Source of the DNA: ZYF759 sp046297455
GTDB lineage: Bacteria; Pseudomonadota; Alphaproteobacteria; Rhizobiales; Rhizobiaceae
Assembly (NCBI GenBank): GCA_046297455.1
Contig: JBKBIT010000022.1
Location: forward strand, 1-64,000
Direction of reading: 5' to 3'
Length of the DNA stretch: 64,000 bases
The translations under genes and the position numbers were made by a program. Shown one piece after another: positions 24,684 through 33,146 of the stretch; within the stretch, counting starts at the first letter, position 1, and each line of letters begins with the position of its first letter. A model generated the notes under the pieces. It did not search any database. It was not told the origin of the DNA and saw only the letters and a program-made list of their open reading frames with translations.

Positions 24684-25928
24684 TCAGCTGGCGAGCGAAA
24701 AACCCCAATTGCGCAGCAGATCCTGGCTCGCCTTGAGCTTCTGCGCGAGGGCATCGATCAGAGCGTTGTCCGGCACGGGCCAATCGGATCCCGGTTCCTG
24801 GATTTGCGCAGTGGCTTGCTGTCCCAAGAGCGTTTCGCGCAAATACTCGGCCTGATAGGCGCCCACCGTCAGTTGCAGGACACCGCCGTCGCTGTGATGG
24901 CGGATCGCGGCCCGCGCCGCCATGCCCCGAAGACGCTGTCCGATGGCCTGCACTTCCCAGGCGCCCTGATACGGCGTGTTCAGGCAAATCTCGGCCTGGT
25001 AGCGTGCTTCATCGATCTGGAAGCCGAGCTGGAGTGCACGCGCGACACTGCGCAGGCCGGAGGGGGCAATGGTGAGCACGTCCTCCACAGGCAATGGGCC
25101 GGCATGCGCTGGCGCCCGCGCTTCGCCCCGGAGGTCGCCGCGATTGGCGAGAGAGACGAGGCCGGGAAGCTGCGCCGACACGGGGCGGCGTTCAACCACG
25201 GCGCCGTCGTCGCGGGCGGTACAGTTCATTGTGTCGTGGACACACTGGACCTGAAGATTGGTCGCGCTGTGAAAAGCTGCATGGTCGATTGAATCAAGAG
25301 GCAGATCGCGCAGAGCGGCGACTTTCTTTTCGTAGACGGTCTCGAGCACGCGATCACGGACGGCCACGTAGGACCAGGACGTGCGCCCGGCACACTCTAC
25401 GATGGTGTCGACCACCGTCGCGTAACCGGCGTCATCATTCGGCTCGACCAGCACCGGCCGTCCCGCAAAGGTAACCGGGCGGATTGCGTCGACGCCTGCA
25501 AATGATGCCGACTCCCCGGGTTGCGCGCCGGTGATCCGCGCAAAAGCTTCTCTCAGGTCCGACTCCGGATCGTACGGTCGCGCCCGATTCTGGTCGAATA
25601 TCAAACGGCTCACCGGGTTGCGGACATAAACCACCCGTGGATCGATCTCGGCCCAACGACGCGCCAGCGAGTCGGAGAAGATGTCGGAATAGTCGAACTG
25701 GAGACGCTGGGTGAGTGACCGGTCGACAAAGGGCTCGAGTTCTCGCGGCAGCGCCGCCGACGCGTGGGGCCCGGTGAGCACGAGGTCGATGTCGGCAGCG
25801 ACGTCGACAAAATCGGAATGGCCCTTGCGCGCGAAAAAGACGAGATCGGCGAAGCCGAAACGCGCCCCGACCGGTAGCCAGACCGGTTGGCCAGGGCCGT
25901 CCTGCTCGAAGCTATCGGTCCCGCTCAC
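24684..25928 (-). CDS. N-formylglutamate amidohydrolase-like protein
   Basis: A 414-residue protein. The region TGPHASAALPRELEPFVDRSLTQRLQFDYSD and the later VVYVRNPVSRLIFDQNRARP resemble the FGase fold, which hydrolyses N-formyl or N-acyl amino acids to the amino acid and formate or acid. The C-terminal 150 residues are less typical. Its ATG overlaps the Dcu-type transporter stop (ATGA), so transport and hydrolysis are coupled. The likely product, glutamate or aspartate, fits a Dcu partner, but the substrate is inferred. The C-terminus lies beside an IS fragment, so loss of a few residues is possible. Confidence 0.7.
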   Translation of the reverse strand: MSGTDSFEQDGPGQPVWLPVGARFGFADLVFFARKGHSDFVDVAADIDLVLTGPHASAALPRELEPFVDRSLTQRLQFDYSDIFSDSLARRWAEIDPRVVYVRNPVSRLIFDQNRARPYDPESDLREAFARITGAQPGESASFAGVDAIRPVTFAGRPVLVEPNDDAGYATVVDTIVECAGRTSWSYVAVRDRVLETVYEKKVAALRDLPLDSIDHAAFHSATNLQVQCVHDTMNCTARDDGAVVERRPVSAQLPGLVSLANRGDLRGEARAPAHAGPLPVEDVLTIAPSGLRSVARALQLGFQIDEARYQAEICLNTPYQGAWEVQAIGQRLRGMAARAAIRHHSDGGVLQLTVGAYQAEYLRETLLGQQATAQIQEPGSDWPVPDNALIDALAQKLKASQDLLRNWGFSLAS

Positions 25929-27292
25929 GGCGCCACTTCGACACCGCCAACGCCGTATAGAAGCGTGGCGATGGCGAAACCGGTCGCGACGGCGGAGACG
26001 GCGCAGACAATCATTGGCAAGAAGAAGCTGTGGTTGAGAACGAGCTTTCCGATTTTCGTGGTTCCGGTCTGATCAAGGTTGATGGTGGCGATCTGGCTGC
26101 CATTGGCCGGAAAGAAATATATACCGATGACCGCCGGCCACATCGCGATCAGATATTGCGGCGGGACACCGAGGGTGAGACCGATCGGGATGATGGCCAG
26201 CGTCGTGCTAGACTGACTGGTGGTCAACGCGGCGACTGCAAACAACGCAAAAGCGATGGCTACCGGATATTGAGCCGCCATGCTCCCAAGCCCGGCGACG
26301 ATGATTTCACGGTGGGCGCCGATAAACGTGTTCGCCATCCACGCGATACCAAACAACGCGACCACGGAAACCACGCCGCTGATGAATATCTTCGAGCCGG
26401 GGATCAGGGCCGGAGAAGCCTTGCACAACATCACGATCGCGACTGCGGCAGTAAACATGACGACCTGGATCAACTCGGTCATGGCCATGGACGCCGCCAC
26501 ACCCTCGGCGTCGACATAGGTGGGTCGCAAGCCTGGAAACACGCCGAATATGACGATGGCAACGACGCCGGCGATGAAGATCCACGCGGATCGGCGTGCT
26601 GCGGGGCTCAGCGCCTCCGGCGACTCCTCGACCGGGTCCGGTGGCGTGATTTCGCCAGCCGCCAGGCGACGCTGGTATTCCTCGTCCTCCTCAAGTGGCT
26701 TGCCAACGAAGGTCATGACCAGAGCGCCGCAGAAAATGGCTACTATTGTTGCGGGAACGACAATGGCGAGGATGTCGGTGATGCTGAATCCGAACGGCGC
26801 CATCAGCCCGACCATGACCGCCATAGCGGCAGAGACCGGGCTTGATGTGATGCCCATTTGCGAAGCCACCGGAGAAATCGCCAACGGTTTTTCGGGCCGT
26901 ACCTTGTTGTTGTAGGAGACTTCGTAAATCACCGGAAGCAGGGAATAGTAGACGTTTCCCGTTCCGGCACCGAGCGTAAAAATCCAGGAAACGTATGGCG
27001 CGATGAAGGTGACCCGCTTCGGATCAGCACGGATAATCCTTTGGGCGATGCTGACCAGATACTGAACCCCGCCAGCAACCTGCATTGCACCGGCCGCTGC
27101 CACCACAGCGAGGATGATCAGCATGGCGGAAATCGGTACGGCTCCTGGTTCCAAACCGAACACAGCGACCAGCACGAGTACGCCAACGCCGCCCCAGAGA
27201 CCGATCGAAATGCCGCCCGTGCGTACGCCGAGCGAGATAAACCCCAGGACCAAGAGCCCCTGTACGAGCATGAGCCACAGATCGGTGTTCAC
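25925..27292 (-). CDS. Dcu-type anaerobic C4-dicarboxylate transporter
   Basis: A 455-residue membrane protein with about 11-12 hydrophobic helices starting at a GTG. Family features include GTGNVYYSLLPVIYEVSYNNKVRPEKPLA in short blocks, SQMGITSSPVSAAM near residue 140-155 and SQSSTTLAIIP near residue 365. DcuA/DcuB exchange fumarate, aspartate, malate and succinate. Coupled to a formylglutamate amidohydrolase-like gene, it may import N-acyl dicarboxylic amino acids. An FNR-like site lies ~270 bp upstream. Confidence 0.88.
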   Translation of the reverse strand: MNTDLWLMLVQGLLVLGFISLGVRTGGISIGLWGGVGVLVLVAVFGLEPGAVPISAMLIILAVVAAAGAMQVAGGVQYLVSIAQRIIRADPKRVTFIAPYVSWIFTLGAGTGNVYYSLLPVIYEVSYNNKVRPEKPLAISPVASQMGITSSPVSAAMAVMVGLMAPFGFSITDILAIVVPATIVAIFCGALVMTFVGKPLEEDEEYQRRLAAGEITPPDPVEESPEALSPAARRSAWIFIAGVVAIVIFGVFPGLRPTYVDAEGVAASMAMTELIQVVMFTAAVAIVMLCKASPALIPGSKIFISGVVSVVALFGIAWMANTFIGAHREIIVAGLGSMAAQYPVAIAFALFAVAALTTSQSSTTLAIIPIGLTLGVPPQYLIAMWPAVIGIYFFPANGSQIATINLDQTGTTKIGKLVLNHSFFLPMIVCAVSAVATGFAIATLLYGVGGVEVAP

Positions 27293-27856
27293 AATCTTCG
27301 CCCCTCAACAGTAGAGATCTCATTTAACCGATTCAAACGCGCGCGAAGCCAAACAGTGAGCAACTACTTCCGCCTGTGGAAGGTCGGAAGCTCCAGCCAA
27401 AAAAATCGCCAGACGCTAGGATGGACCAAGGGTCCGGCGACCGTTCCATCAAGGAACAAACAACAGCACCCGGGGGATGCTGCCTGACCTGCTTCTCTCC
27501 TTGGGAACAGTGAAGATCGAAGCCGGACGCTATTTGATAGCCTGCCGCCACCGCCAAGACATTGACTGATGTCAAACTGACGCGGGTGCCCATGGAACCA
27601 GGAGCTGGCAATGGCAGCTATCAGGCCGTGGCAAGAGCCTGCCCAACGGCTGAATGGGGGCGCTTAGCTGCCCTTCGCTGAGATTGCGACGTCCAGCAGG
27701 CTTATTGTCTGTCGAAGAAATCATTTCCTTATCCAGGCAGCCACCGGGGAGATTTCGGGATGTGCCCGGGTGTGCATCATTAAGCTTTTTGATGAACACT
27801 TGCGCCGTGTGCAGCAAAGAAATAATTGATGCACACAGGCCGAGGAATGAAGAGCC
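27293..27856. promoter_or_regulatory. Divergent intergenic region between dcu and the nucleotidyltransferase gene
   Basis: The 564-bp gap has no supported gene. A perfect FNR-like dyad TTGACTGATGTCAA lies at 27562-27575; it could respond to oxygen if active but is far from both starts. A Rho-independent terminator is not apparent. Short frames in 27600-27800 look like chance. Confidence 0.4.
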
Positions 27857-28876
27857 ATGGAAATCGCTGCCCACAGCCGCCCAGCAGTCGTCGCCTACCA
27901 GGATCTCCTGCGGCTTCATCTCGATGAGCGGGCTTCCAGCCTGATTGGCACGATCGAGGAACGTCATCGCAATGGACGGACATATCTTTACGAGCGCTTC
28001 CGGATCGGCGTCGAGATGATGAGCCGTTATCTGGGCGAGGACAGGCCCGAACTTCGCGAACGCCTGGAGCGTGCGCAGGAACTGAAGGCCGACGCCGAAG
28101 CACGGAGGCAGCGGATGACCAGGCTTGCCAGAACGCTGAGGGCCGAGGGCTTAATCACAACAGATCGTGAGACCGGTTCGCTGCTTCTCGCCTTTTCCCG
28201 GGCCGGCGTGTTCCGGCTCGGCGGCACCCTCGTGGGCACCGGAGCCTATGGCCTCTATCAGGGCGATCTGGGCGTGCGCATGGACTTCGAGGAACTGGCG
28301 CAGACCGGCGACATCGATGTCGCCAGTTTCGAACGGCTGTCGGTCGCTCTCGAAGACACGGTTGAAGAGAACCCGGACGAGATCCTCCGATTACTCAAAT
28401 TCGACCCGGTCCCCGGCATTGGAGACCGGCAGATCTGGAGATGGCGCCAGAGCCGTTCCGAGGCGATGGTCGAGTTCCTCACTCCTGCCTTCGGCCATGA
28501 GATGGTCAGGCCCCTGCCCGCATTGGGGGTAAGCGCCCAGGCTCTGAACTATCTCAACTTCCTCATTGCCGATCCGATTCACGCGGTGGCTCTTTATCGT
28601 TCCGGCGTTCTCGTCCAGGTACCCCGCCCCGAGCGTTTTGCGATCCACAAGCTGATCGTGGCCGATCGGCGCCAAGGCGGGCCGGAACGGCTTAAGGCAA
28701 GGAAAGACCGGGCCCAGGCCGCGTTCCTCGTAGCGGTTCTTTCTCAAGACCGCCCGGACGAACTGGCGCAGGCCTATGAGGACGCGCTGTCGCGCGGACC
28801 CCGCTGGCGCGAGCGGATCGAGTCCAGCCTGAAACGGATGCCCGAGACTGCGGAACTGCTATCGGCGCTGGTTTGA
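27857..28876 (+). CDS. GSU2403-type nucleotidyltransferase-fold protein
   Basis: A 339-residue cytoplasmic protein. An N-terminal helical part (1-110, with GRTYLYERFRIGVEMMSRYLGED) precedes a core with FRLGGTLVGTGAYGLYQGDLGVRM, characteristic of the NTP_transf_8 (GSU2403) family. It ends with the helical block LKARKDRAQAAFLVAVLSQDRP. These proteins belong to the nucleotidyltransferase superfamily, are often on mobile islands and have no established substrate. The gene stands alone at the end of module A, near a degenerate attachment-like repeat. A defence or toxin role has been considered for relatives but cannot be shown here. Confidence 0.72.
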   Translation: MEIAAHSRPAVVAYQDLLRLHLDERASSLIGTIEERHRNGRTYLYERFRIGVEMMSRYLGEDRPELRERLERAQELKADAEARRQRMTRLARTLRAEGLITTDRETGSLLLAFSRAGVFRLGGTLVGTGAYGLYQGDLGVRMDFEELAQTGDIDVASFERLSVALEDTVEENPDEILRLLKFDPVPGIGDRQIWRWRQSRSEAMVEFLTPAFGHEMVRPLPALGVSAQALNYLNFLIADPIHAVALYRSGVLVQVPRPERFAIHKLIVADRRQGGPERLKARKDRAQAAFLVAVLSQDRPDELAQAYEDALSRGPRWRERIESSLKRMPETAELLSALV

Positions 28877-29085
28877 TTCTTTGAAGAGGCTGCTACCCAT
28901 CCTGCGGCGCTTAACCCACTGACTGACGTGTCCGAAGGATCTCGCACGCGGAGCCCGACACGTCCTGCCCGCTAGAAATCATCTGCCGACTTCGCCGTCG
29001 TCACCATGCAGCGTGACGCGAGATCGGCCGGCCGGCCCAGAATGGCAGGAAGCCACTCGCATCGGCTTTGCTGTCAGGACTGCAT
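28877..29085. other. Short gap after the nucleotidyltransferase gene
   Basis: Nothing coding is supported. On the plus strand the end of this stretch and repeat R1 read through a short frame ending near 29123 that resembles the frame running into repeat R2 (NPGSQA then IVLG in both), so R1 and R2 may each keep the 3' end of a lost gene. Confidence 0.35.
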
Positions 29086-29180
29086 AATCCGGGCTCTCAA
29101 GCCGATTGTATCGTGCTAGGTTTCGTCAATAGTATCGCTGATGCCGGGCCTTCTCCGTGAAGGGCCGGGAAAGCCTTGTT
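29086..29180 (+). repeat. 95-bp repeat R1 (degenerate attachment-like site)
   Basis: This stretch and 40194-40288 have the same length and roughly four-fifths identity by eye: both start AATCCGGGCTCTCAAGCC, contain GTATCGTGCTAGG and a TATCGCTG block, then a GCCGGGCCTTC...GGGCCGGGAAAGCC hairpin. About 24 bp after each comes a C-rich core; here it is worn (GACCCCTTCCCG, 29203-29214) and at the right end it is a good tRNA-Ser end. A former junction between two integrated modules is inferred. Confidence 0.55.
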
Positions 29181-29310
29181 CTGTGAATCAGAAATGAAGG
29201 TTGACCCCTTCCCGTATGGAAACAAATGCCTGATTTTACTGGCAAATTCGCTACGAACGTCGGCGCCGATCGTTACCCTGCCCAATCTCCAATTAGACTA
29301 ACTAGATCAA

Positions 29311-29670
29311 CGGCTTGAGCGACTCTTGCGCGGGGTCATCCTTCGGAGCCGATTCACATTCGGCCGCATGGGCGGTGAAGAATTCCTCCTCTTCCTGCCC
29401 AATTGCTCAGTCGCCGACGCCACCCATCGCCTTCAGAAGATACTGGACGACGTCAAGAGCATCCGGTTCGGCGAGGCGACCGGGTATTCCTGCAGCTTTT
29501 CGGCGGGGTTGTGCGAGGTTCAGCCCGACAAGACACTGGATGAAACGCTCAGCCTGGCAAACAAATACCTGTACGCGGCAAAGGCAGCCGGCCGACAATT
29601 CATCGTGTCTGGCCCGGCATCGATGTCGTGCATCCCGAGCAGAAGCGCCGTCGATTCTGCTTGCGGGTGA
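29311..29670 (+). pseudogene. GGDEF diguanylate cyclase C-terminal fragment
   Basis: The frame reads GRMGGEEFLLFLPNCSVADA and continues through YSCSFSAGLCEV and LANKYLYAAKAAGRQ to a stop: the second half of a GGDEF domain with its GGEEF signature. The N-terminal half of the domain and any sensor region are missing; upstream is the degenerate attachment site R1. It is a remnant cut during integration or rearrangement. It should not make c-di-GMP, since the N-terminal nucleotide-binding part is absent. Confidence 0.7.
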
Positions 29671-29713
29671 CGCAACCCCAGCCGTCGCTCGCCCTTGGCA
29701 AACGATTATGGTG

Positions 29714-30196
29714 TCAGTCCGCCTCGCGGAAAATCTGGCCTCGGGCAGCAACAGGCTTCAGCAAATCCCAATCAGATGTTTCAACCTCATATCCTGATGG
29801 AAACGGAGCGCGTTCCTCCATGCCCAGCGAAGCCAATACCCGCGCGTCCCGGTAGTAGGCCCGCGACACGATTGCCTCCGCGACCGCAAATCGACCTGGA
29901 TCCTCAGTTCTGAGACTTGCCAGCAATTCTCGTTGCCGCTCTGGGGGCAATTGAGCAAGCGAGCCGCCGGCGGCATCGTCTACTGCACGAAGCACGAGCA
30001 CCAGGGCCGAATGATCGCGGCCAACGGCCAACCCCATGCACTGAACAATCGCAGCGTCATTTCCGCCTGGCAGCGCCAATTCAACACTCGCCGGGATCAT
30101 GTATCCAGCGATGCAACTCAAACAGGCCAATTCCGAAGCAGACAGGCGTGACGCTGGTCCGCCCCCGACTGACTCCGTTTCAGTCAAAGAGTTCAT
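29714..30196 (-). CDS. Small subunit-like protein paired with the GMC oxidoreductase
   Basis: A 160-residue protein starting at 30196 behind AAGGAG and overlapping the GMC gene end by 17 bp. It has LSASELACLSCIAGYMIPAS near the N-terminus and AEAIVSRAYYRDARVLASLGME then PFPSGYEVETSDWDLLKPV at the end. This pattern (an N-terminal helix leading to MIPAS, a C-terminal YY-D-RV region) fits gluconate 2-dehydrogenase subunit 3-like partners of membrane GMC dehydrogenases. There is no clear Tat signal, unlike many periplasmic relatives. It probably assembles with the upstream-encoded flavoprotein. Confidence 0.6.
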   Translation of the reverse strand: MNSLTETESVGGGPASRLSASELACLSCIAGYMIPASVELALPGGNDAAIVQCMGLAVGRDHSALVLVLRAVDDAAGGSLAQLPPERQRELLASLRTEDPGRFAVAEAIVSRAYYRDARVLASLGMEERAPFPSGYEVETSDWDLLKPVAARGQIFREAD

Positions 30197-31778
30197 ATAT
30201 CCGCTCCTTGATCTGATCAGCGACATGGAGGGCAATGGCCTGAATGGTCGATGTCGGGTTGACGCCGCCTGAGGTTACAAACACGCTGCCGTCGATAATG
30301 AACAGGTTCTTTACGTCGTGACTGCGTCCCCACGAATTCACAACGGATGTTTTCGGGTCGTTACCCATCCGTGCGGTTCCCAGTAGATGCCAGCCCGCAT
30401 AGGAGAGAGGTGAGCGCGTCACAATATCGCTTGCTCCAGCGGCTTTCAGGATTTCGATGCCGCGATCGATTGAATGGGCAAGCATTTTTTTGGTATTGTC
30501 GCCAAGGCGGTAATCGATCCTCGGCGCCGGGATTCCATTGCTGTCCTTCAGTCTCTCGTCGAGCGTAACCCGATTGATTTCCTCTGGAAGATCCTCGCAG
30601 ATCGAAACCATTCCGGCTTGGCGATCAAAGAGACGACGATACGCTTCGTGATGACCTTCGCCCCATGGTACGAGGCCATCAGCCATACCATTGACGGCCG
30701 TCATGACCGGACCGAAACCCCGGGTGAATTGGTAACAATAGCCTCTAACGAAATCGTGCGTGGGATCAGTTTCATAGAACTCCATGCTCCACATGAAGAC
30801 ACGCGGACCGCGATAGCCATCCTGTGGTTCATCGAATCGACCGCGGACAAGGCCATAGGGATGGAACATCAGGTTGCGGCCAACGAGACCGCTGGAGTTG
30901 GCAAGTCCATTAGGAAAGCGTTCCGATGCCGAGTTCAGCAGCAGGCGCGGTGTGCCTATCCCGTTGCAAGCCAGGATTACGATTTCGGCAGGCTGGAAAA
31001 CCTCCTCGCCATTTGGATCGAAATACCAGACGCCGGTTGCCATGCGATCTTCGTTGGTTTCGATGCGGCGTGCTCTGCATCGCGTCCGCACTTCAACCCG
31101 ATCACGCGTCGCTTGCTGCCAATAGGTGATATCGGTGCTGGCCTTCGCTCCTTGGGTGCAGCCATGGCCGCAATGGCCGAGATTGATACACGGCGCCCTT
31201 CCCTCATATTCCGTCGAAGCGATAGCGCTGTCGCAGGGCCACCAGTGCCACCCCAACTCATTCATGGCACGCCCAAGACGGGCTCCTGTTCGGCCAAGCG
31301 GCAAAGGCGGCATCACCGCCTCTTTGGGCGGATAGGCGGGATCCCCTTCGAGCGAGGCCACGCCCATCATGCGGTCATTAAGCTGATAGAACGGTTCGAG
31401 CGTGCGATAGTCGATTGGCCAATCGTCGGCCACACCGTCCAACGTGCGGACCCGGAAATCCGACGGGTGCATACGGGGAAAATGCCCCGCATAAAGCACC
31501 GTTCCTCCGCCGACCCCGTTGAAGTTGGCAATCTTTATCGGAGAGTTGTCGTCGTTGATGGGGTAGTCAGCAGTCAATCCCCGCCGATTGGGACTGATTG
31601 CATAGTCCCCGACTTGCCTGCTCTCCCAGTCGGTGAAGTTGCTGGGAAAGTCTTGGGATTGTGGCCAGTCACCCTGTTCAAGACACACAATGCGCATCTT
31701 CGTGTCGGCGAGGCTCCAGGCAAAAGCCGCAGCGGAGGCGCCGCCACCGATGATCAGCACATCGACCGGATCATTCAT
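30180..31778 (-). CDS. GMC-family FAD oxidoreductase
   Basis: A 532-residue flavoprotein. The FAD-binding motif GGGASAAAFAWSLAD is at ~11-25, followed by GVGGGTVLYAGHFPRM near residue 88-103. A Cys-rich stretch (CINLGHCGHGCTQGAK) near residue 196-211 is typical of gluconate- or fructose-dehydrogenase-type GMC enzymes. The C-terminus has the active-site region SYAGWHLLGTARMG and VFVTSGGVNPTSTIQAIA. It oxidises an alcohol or sugar group. It lies in an operon with an ABC importer, dehydratase-like and aldehyde dehydrogenase genes, so a sugar, polyol or sugar acid is the likely substrate. Confidence 0.85.
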   Translation of the reverse strand: MNDPVDVLIIGGGASAAAFAWSLADTKMRIVCLEQGDWPQSQDFPSNFTDWESRQVGDYAISPNRRGLTADYPINDDNSPIKIANFNGVGGGTVLYAGHFPRMHPSDFRVRTLDGVADDWPIDYRTLEPFYQLNDRMMGVASLEGDPAYPPKEAVMPPLPLGRTGARLGRAMNELGWHWWPCDSAIASTEYEGRAPCINLGHCGHGCTQGAKASTDITYWQQATRDRVEVRTRCRARRIETNEDRMATGVWYFDPNGEEVFQPAEIVILACNGIGTPRLLLNSASERFPNGLANSSGLVGRNLMFHPYGLVRGRFDEPQDGYRGPRVFMWSMEFYETDPTHDFVRGYCYQFTRGFGPVMTAVNGMADGLVPWGEGHHEAYRRLFDRQAGMVSICEDLPEEINRVTLDERLKDSNGIPAPRIDYRLGDNTKKMLAHSIDRGIEILKAAGASDIVTRSPLSYAGWHLLGTARMGNDPKTSVVNSWGRSHDVKNLFIIDGSVFVTSGGVNPTSTIQAIALHVADQIKERIYELFD

Positions 31779-31799
31779 GGCAAAACCGCTTTCAAGGTG

Positions 31800-33041
31800 T
31801 CATGGACGTTGGCTTGAGACCGCAAGGCGTGGCACGGGGGTCCGATGGATCATGCCCGCTGTGGGTAGAGGCGGATATTTTTGCAGCGCGGCCTCAACGG
31901 GTTCGGTTCCCCAACCCGGGCGATCGGGAAGAATGAGATAGCCATCCCGGTATTCAGGCGCGTGCGTGAAGACTTCCGTGTCCCATGCAATCCGGTCAAT
32001 GTCGGTTTCCATGATGCGCATGTTGGGGACGACTGCGCTGAAATGGGCGTTCATCATTGTGCAGAGGTGACCATAGAAATTGTGCGGCGCAACGCTCACT
32101 TCGTAGGCCTCTGCGGCCGCTGCAATCTTAAGCGACTGCCAGACACCGTTCCACGGCGTGTCGATGATCGCTACGTCGACCGACTGGTTCTCGAAATAGG
32201 GTAGGAATTGCTGCAACCCGATCAACGTCTCGCATGAGGAGATTGGGTGCGGGCTGTTGGCGCGGATATGGCCGAGCGCGCGCGGATCAAGAGTGTCCAG
32301 TTCAACCCAGAAGAGGTCAAGATCACTGGTTTCACGAAGGATCTTCAGGAAGCCCTCCGTGCGAGCATTGAAATTCAGATCAAGCAGAATATCGATGTCC
32401 GGGCCCGCTGCATCGCGCATCATCTCAAGATGTTTGCGCAAGTTCTTCAGCGTCTTGCGCTCCACGTTGCGTGACGGATCGTAGGGACGGCCAAACCCTG
32501 GCGCCCACGCTTCGATCCGATCGTGCTCGTCGTACTCAAAGATGTTGGTCTTGAGCGCGGTGTAGCCATTGTCTCCTACCTCGCGCGCAATCTGGCGAAC
32601 ACCGCTGGCGTCCACAATGCCGGGAGAGAAATGTTCGGTGCGCATGCGGTAGGCGACGCAATGCGACCAGTAGACCCGGATTTTGTCACGGACCTTCCCC
32701 CCAAGCAGCACATGGCACGGTATGTCGAGAATCTTGGCTTTCGCATCAAGAAGTGCGTTTTCGATCGCGCCAAGCGCCTGCCCGACCACGCCGCCAGAGG
32801 CCGGGCGCGTGACATTGCGAAGATCCTCGCGGATGTGTTCGTGCAGCATGACGCTTTGGCCAATGAGGCGATGACTGATCTGAGCGATTACAACGGCGAC
32901 GCCCGGCGAGCCGAAATTTTCGTCGAATTCGCTCCACCCAATTGTCCCATCTTCGGTAGTGATCTTTAGAAAATGGTAATTCCGAAAAGAATTGCTGCAT
33001 GACAGTGTCTTCACTTCGGCAATAGCTGATTTGTTGTACAT
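31800..33041 (-). CDS. Mandelate racemase / muconate lactonizing-type enolase-superfamily enzyme
   Basis: A 413-residue protein. The N-terminal capping domain (YHFLKITTEDGTIGWSEFDE) precedes a barrel with metal ligands Asp in ILLDLN, Glu in FWVELD and Glu in SCETL, and a late His in APHNFYGHL. The usual K-x-K on the second strand reads KTN, as in several acid-sugar dehydratases. Start 33041 was chosen with GAGAGAGCG before it. The enzyme probably removes water from, or epimerises, a sugar acid produced or imported by this operon. The specific substrate is open. Confidence 0.82.
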   Translation of the reverse strand: MYNKSAIAEVKTLSCSNSFRNYHFLKITTEDGTIGWSEFDENFGSPGVAVVIAQISHRLIGQSVMLHEHIREDLRNVTRPASGGVVGQALGAIENALLDAKAKILDIPCHVLLGGKVRDKIRVYWSHCVAYRMRTEHFSPGIVDASGVRQIAREVGDNGYTALKTNIFEYDEHDRIEAWAPGFGRPYDPSRNVERKTLKNLRKHLEMMRDAAGPDIDILLDLNFNARTEGFLKILRETSDLDLFWVELDTLDPRALGHIRANSPHPISSCETLIGLQQFLPYFENQSVDVAIIDTPWNGVWQSLKIAAAAEAYEVSVAPHNFYGHLCTMMNAHFSAVVPNMRIMETDIDRIAWDTEVFTHAPEYRDGYLILPDRPGWGTEPVEAALQKYPPLPTAGMIHRTPVPRLAVSSQRP

Positions 33042-33146
33042 CGCTCTCTCTCGGCAAACCTGATATCGTGTCGCTGCTGGCGACATGCCAACAAGTGATT
33101 TTGATCTTGCTCCGCCGGCTCTCAGACCGACAGAATCGTCCCTTGT

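Noticed and set aside
27857..28876. Nucleotidyltransferase as a defined toxin-antitoxin pair
   Set aside because: No partner gene is adjacent on either side, so the pair cannot be supported.
29160..29180. Rho-independent terminator at the hairpin in R1
   Set aside because: The stem is good but contains a central mismatch and no T-tract follows; it is described only as part of the repeat.
30474..31817. 447-codon plus-strand frame opposite the GMC gene
   Set aside because: Antisense shadow; the minus strand has clear GMC motifs over the same span.
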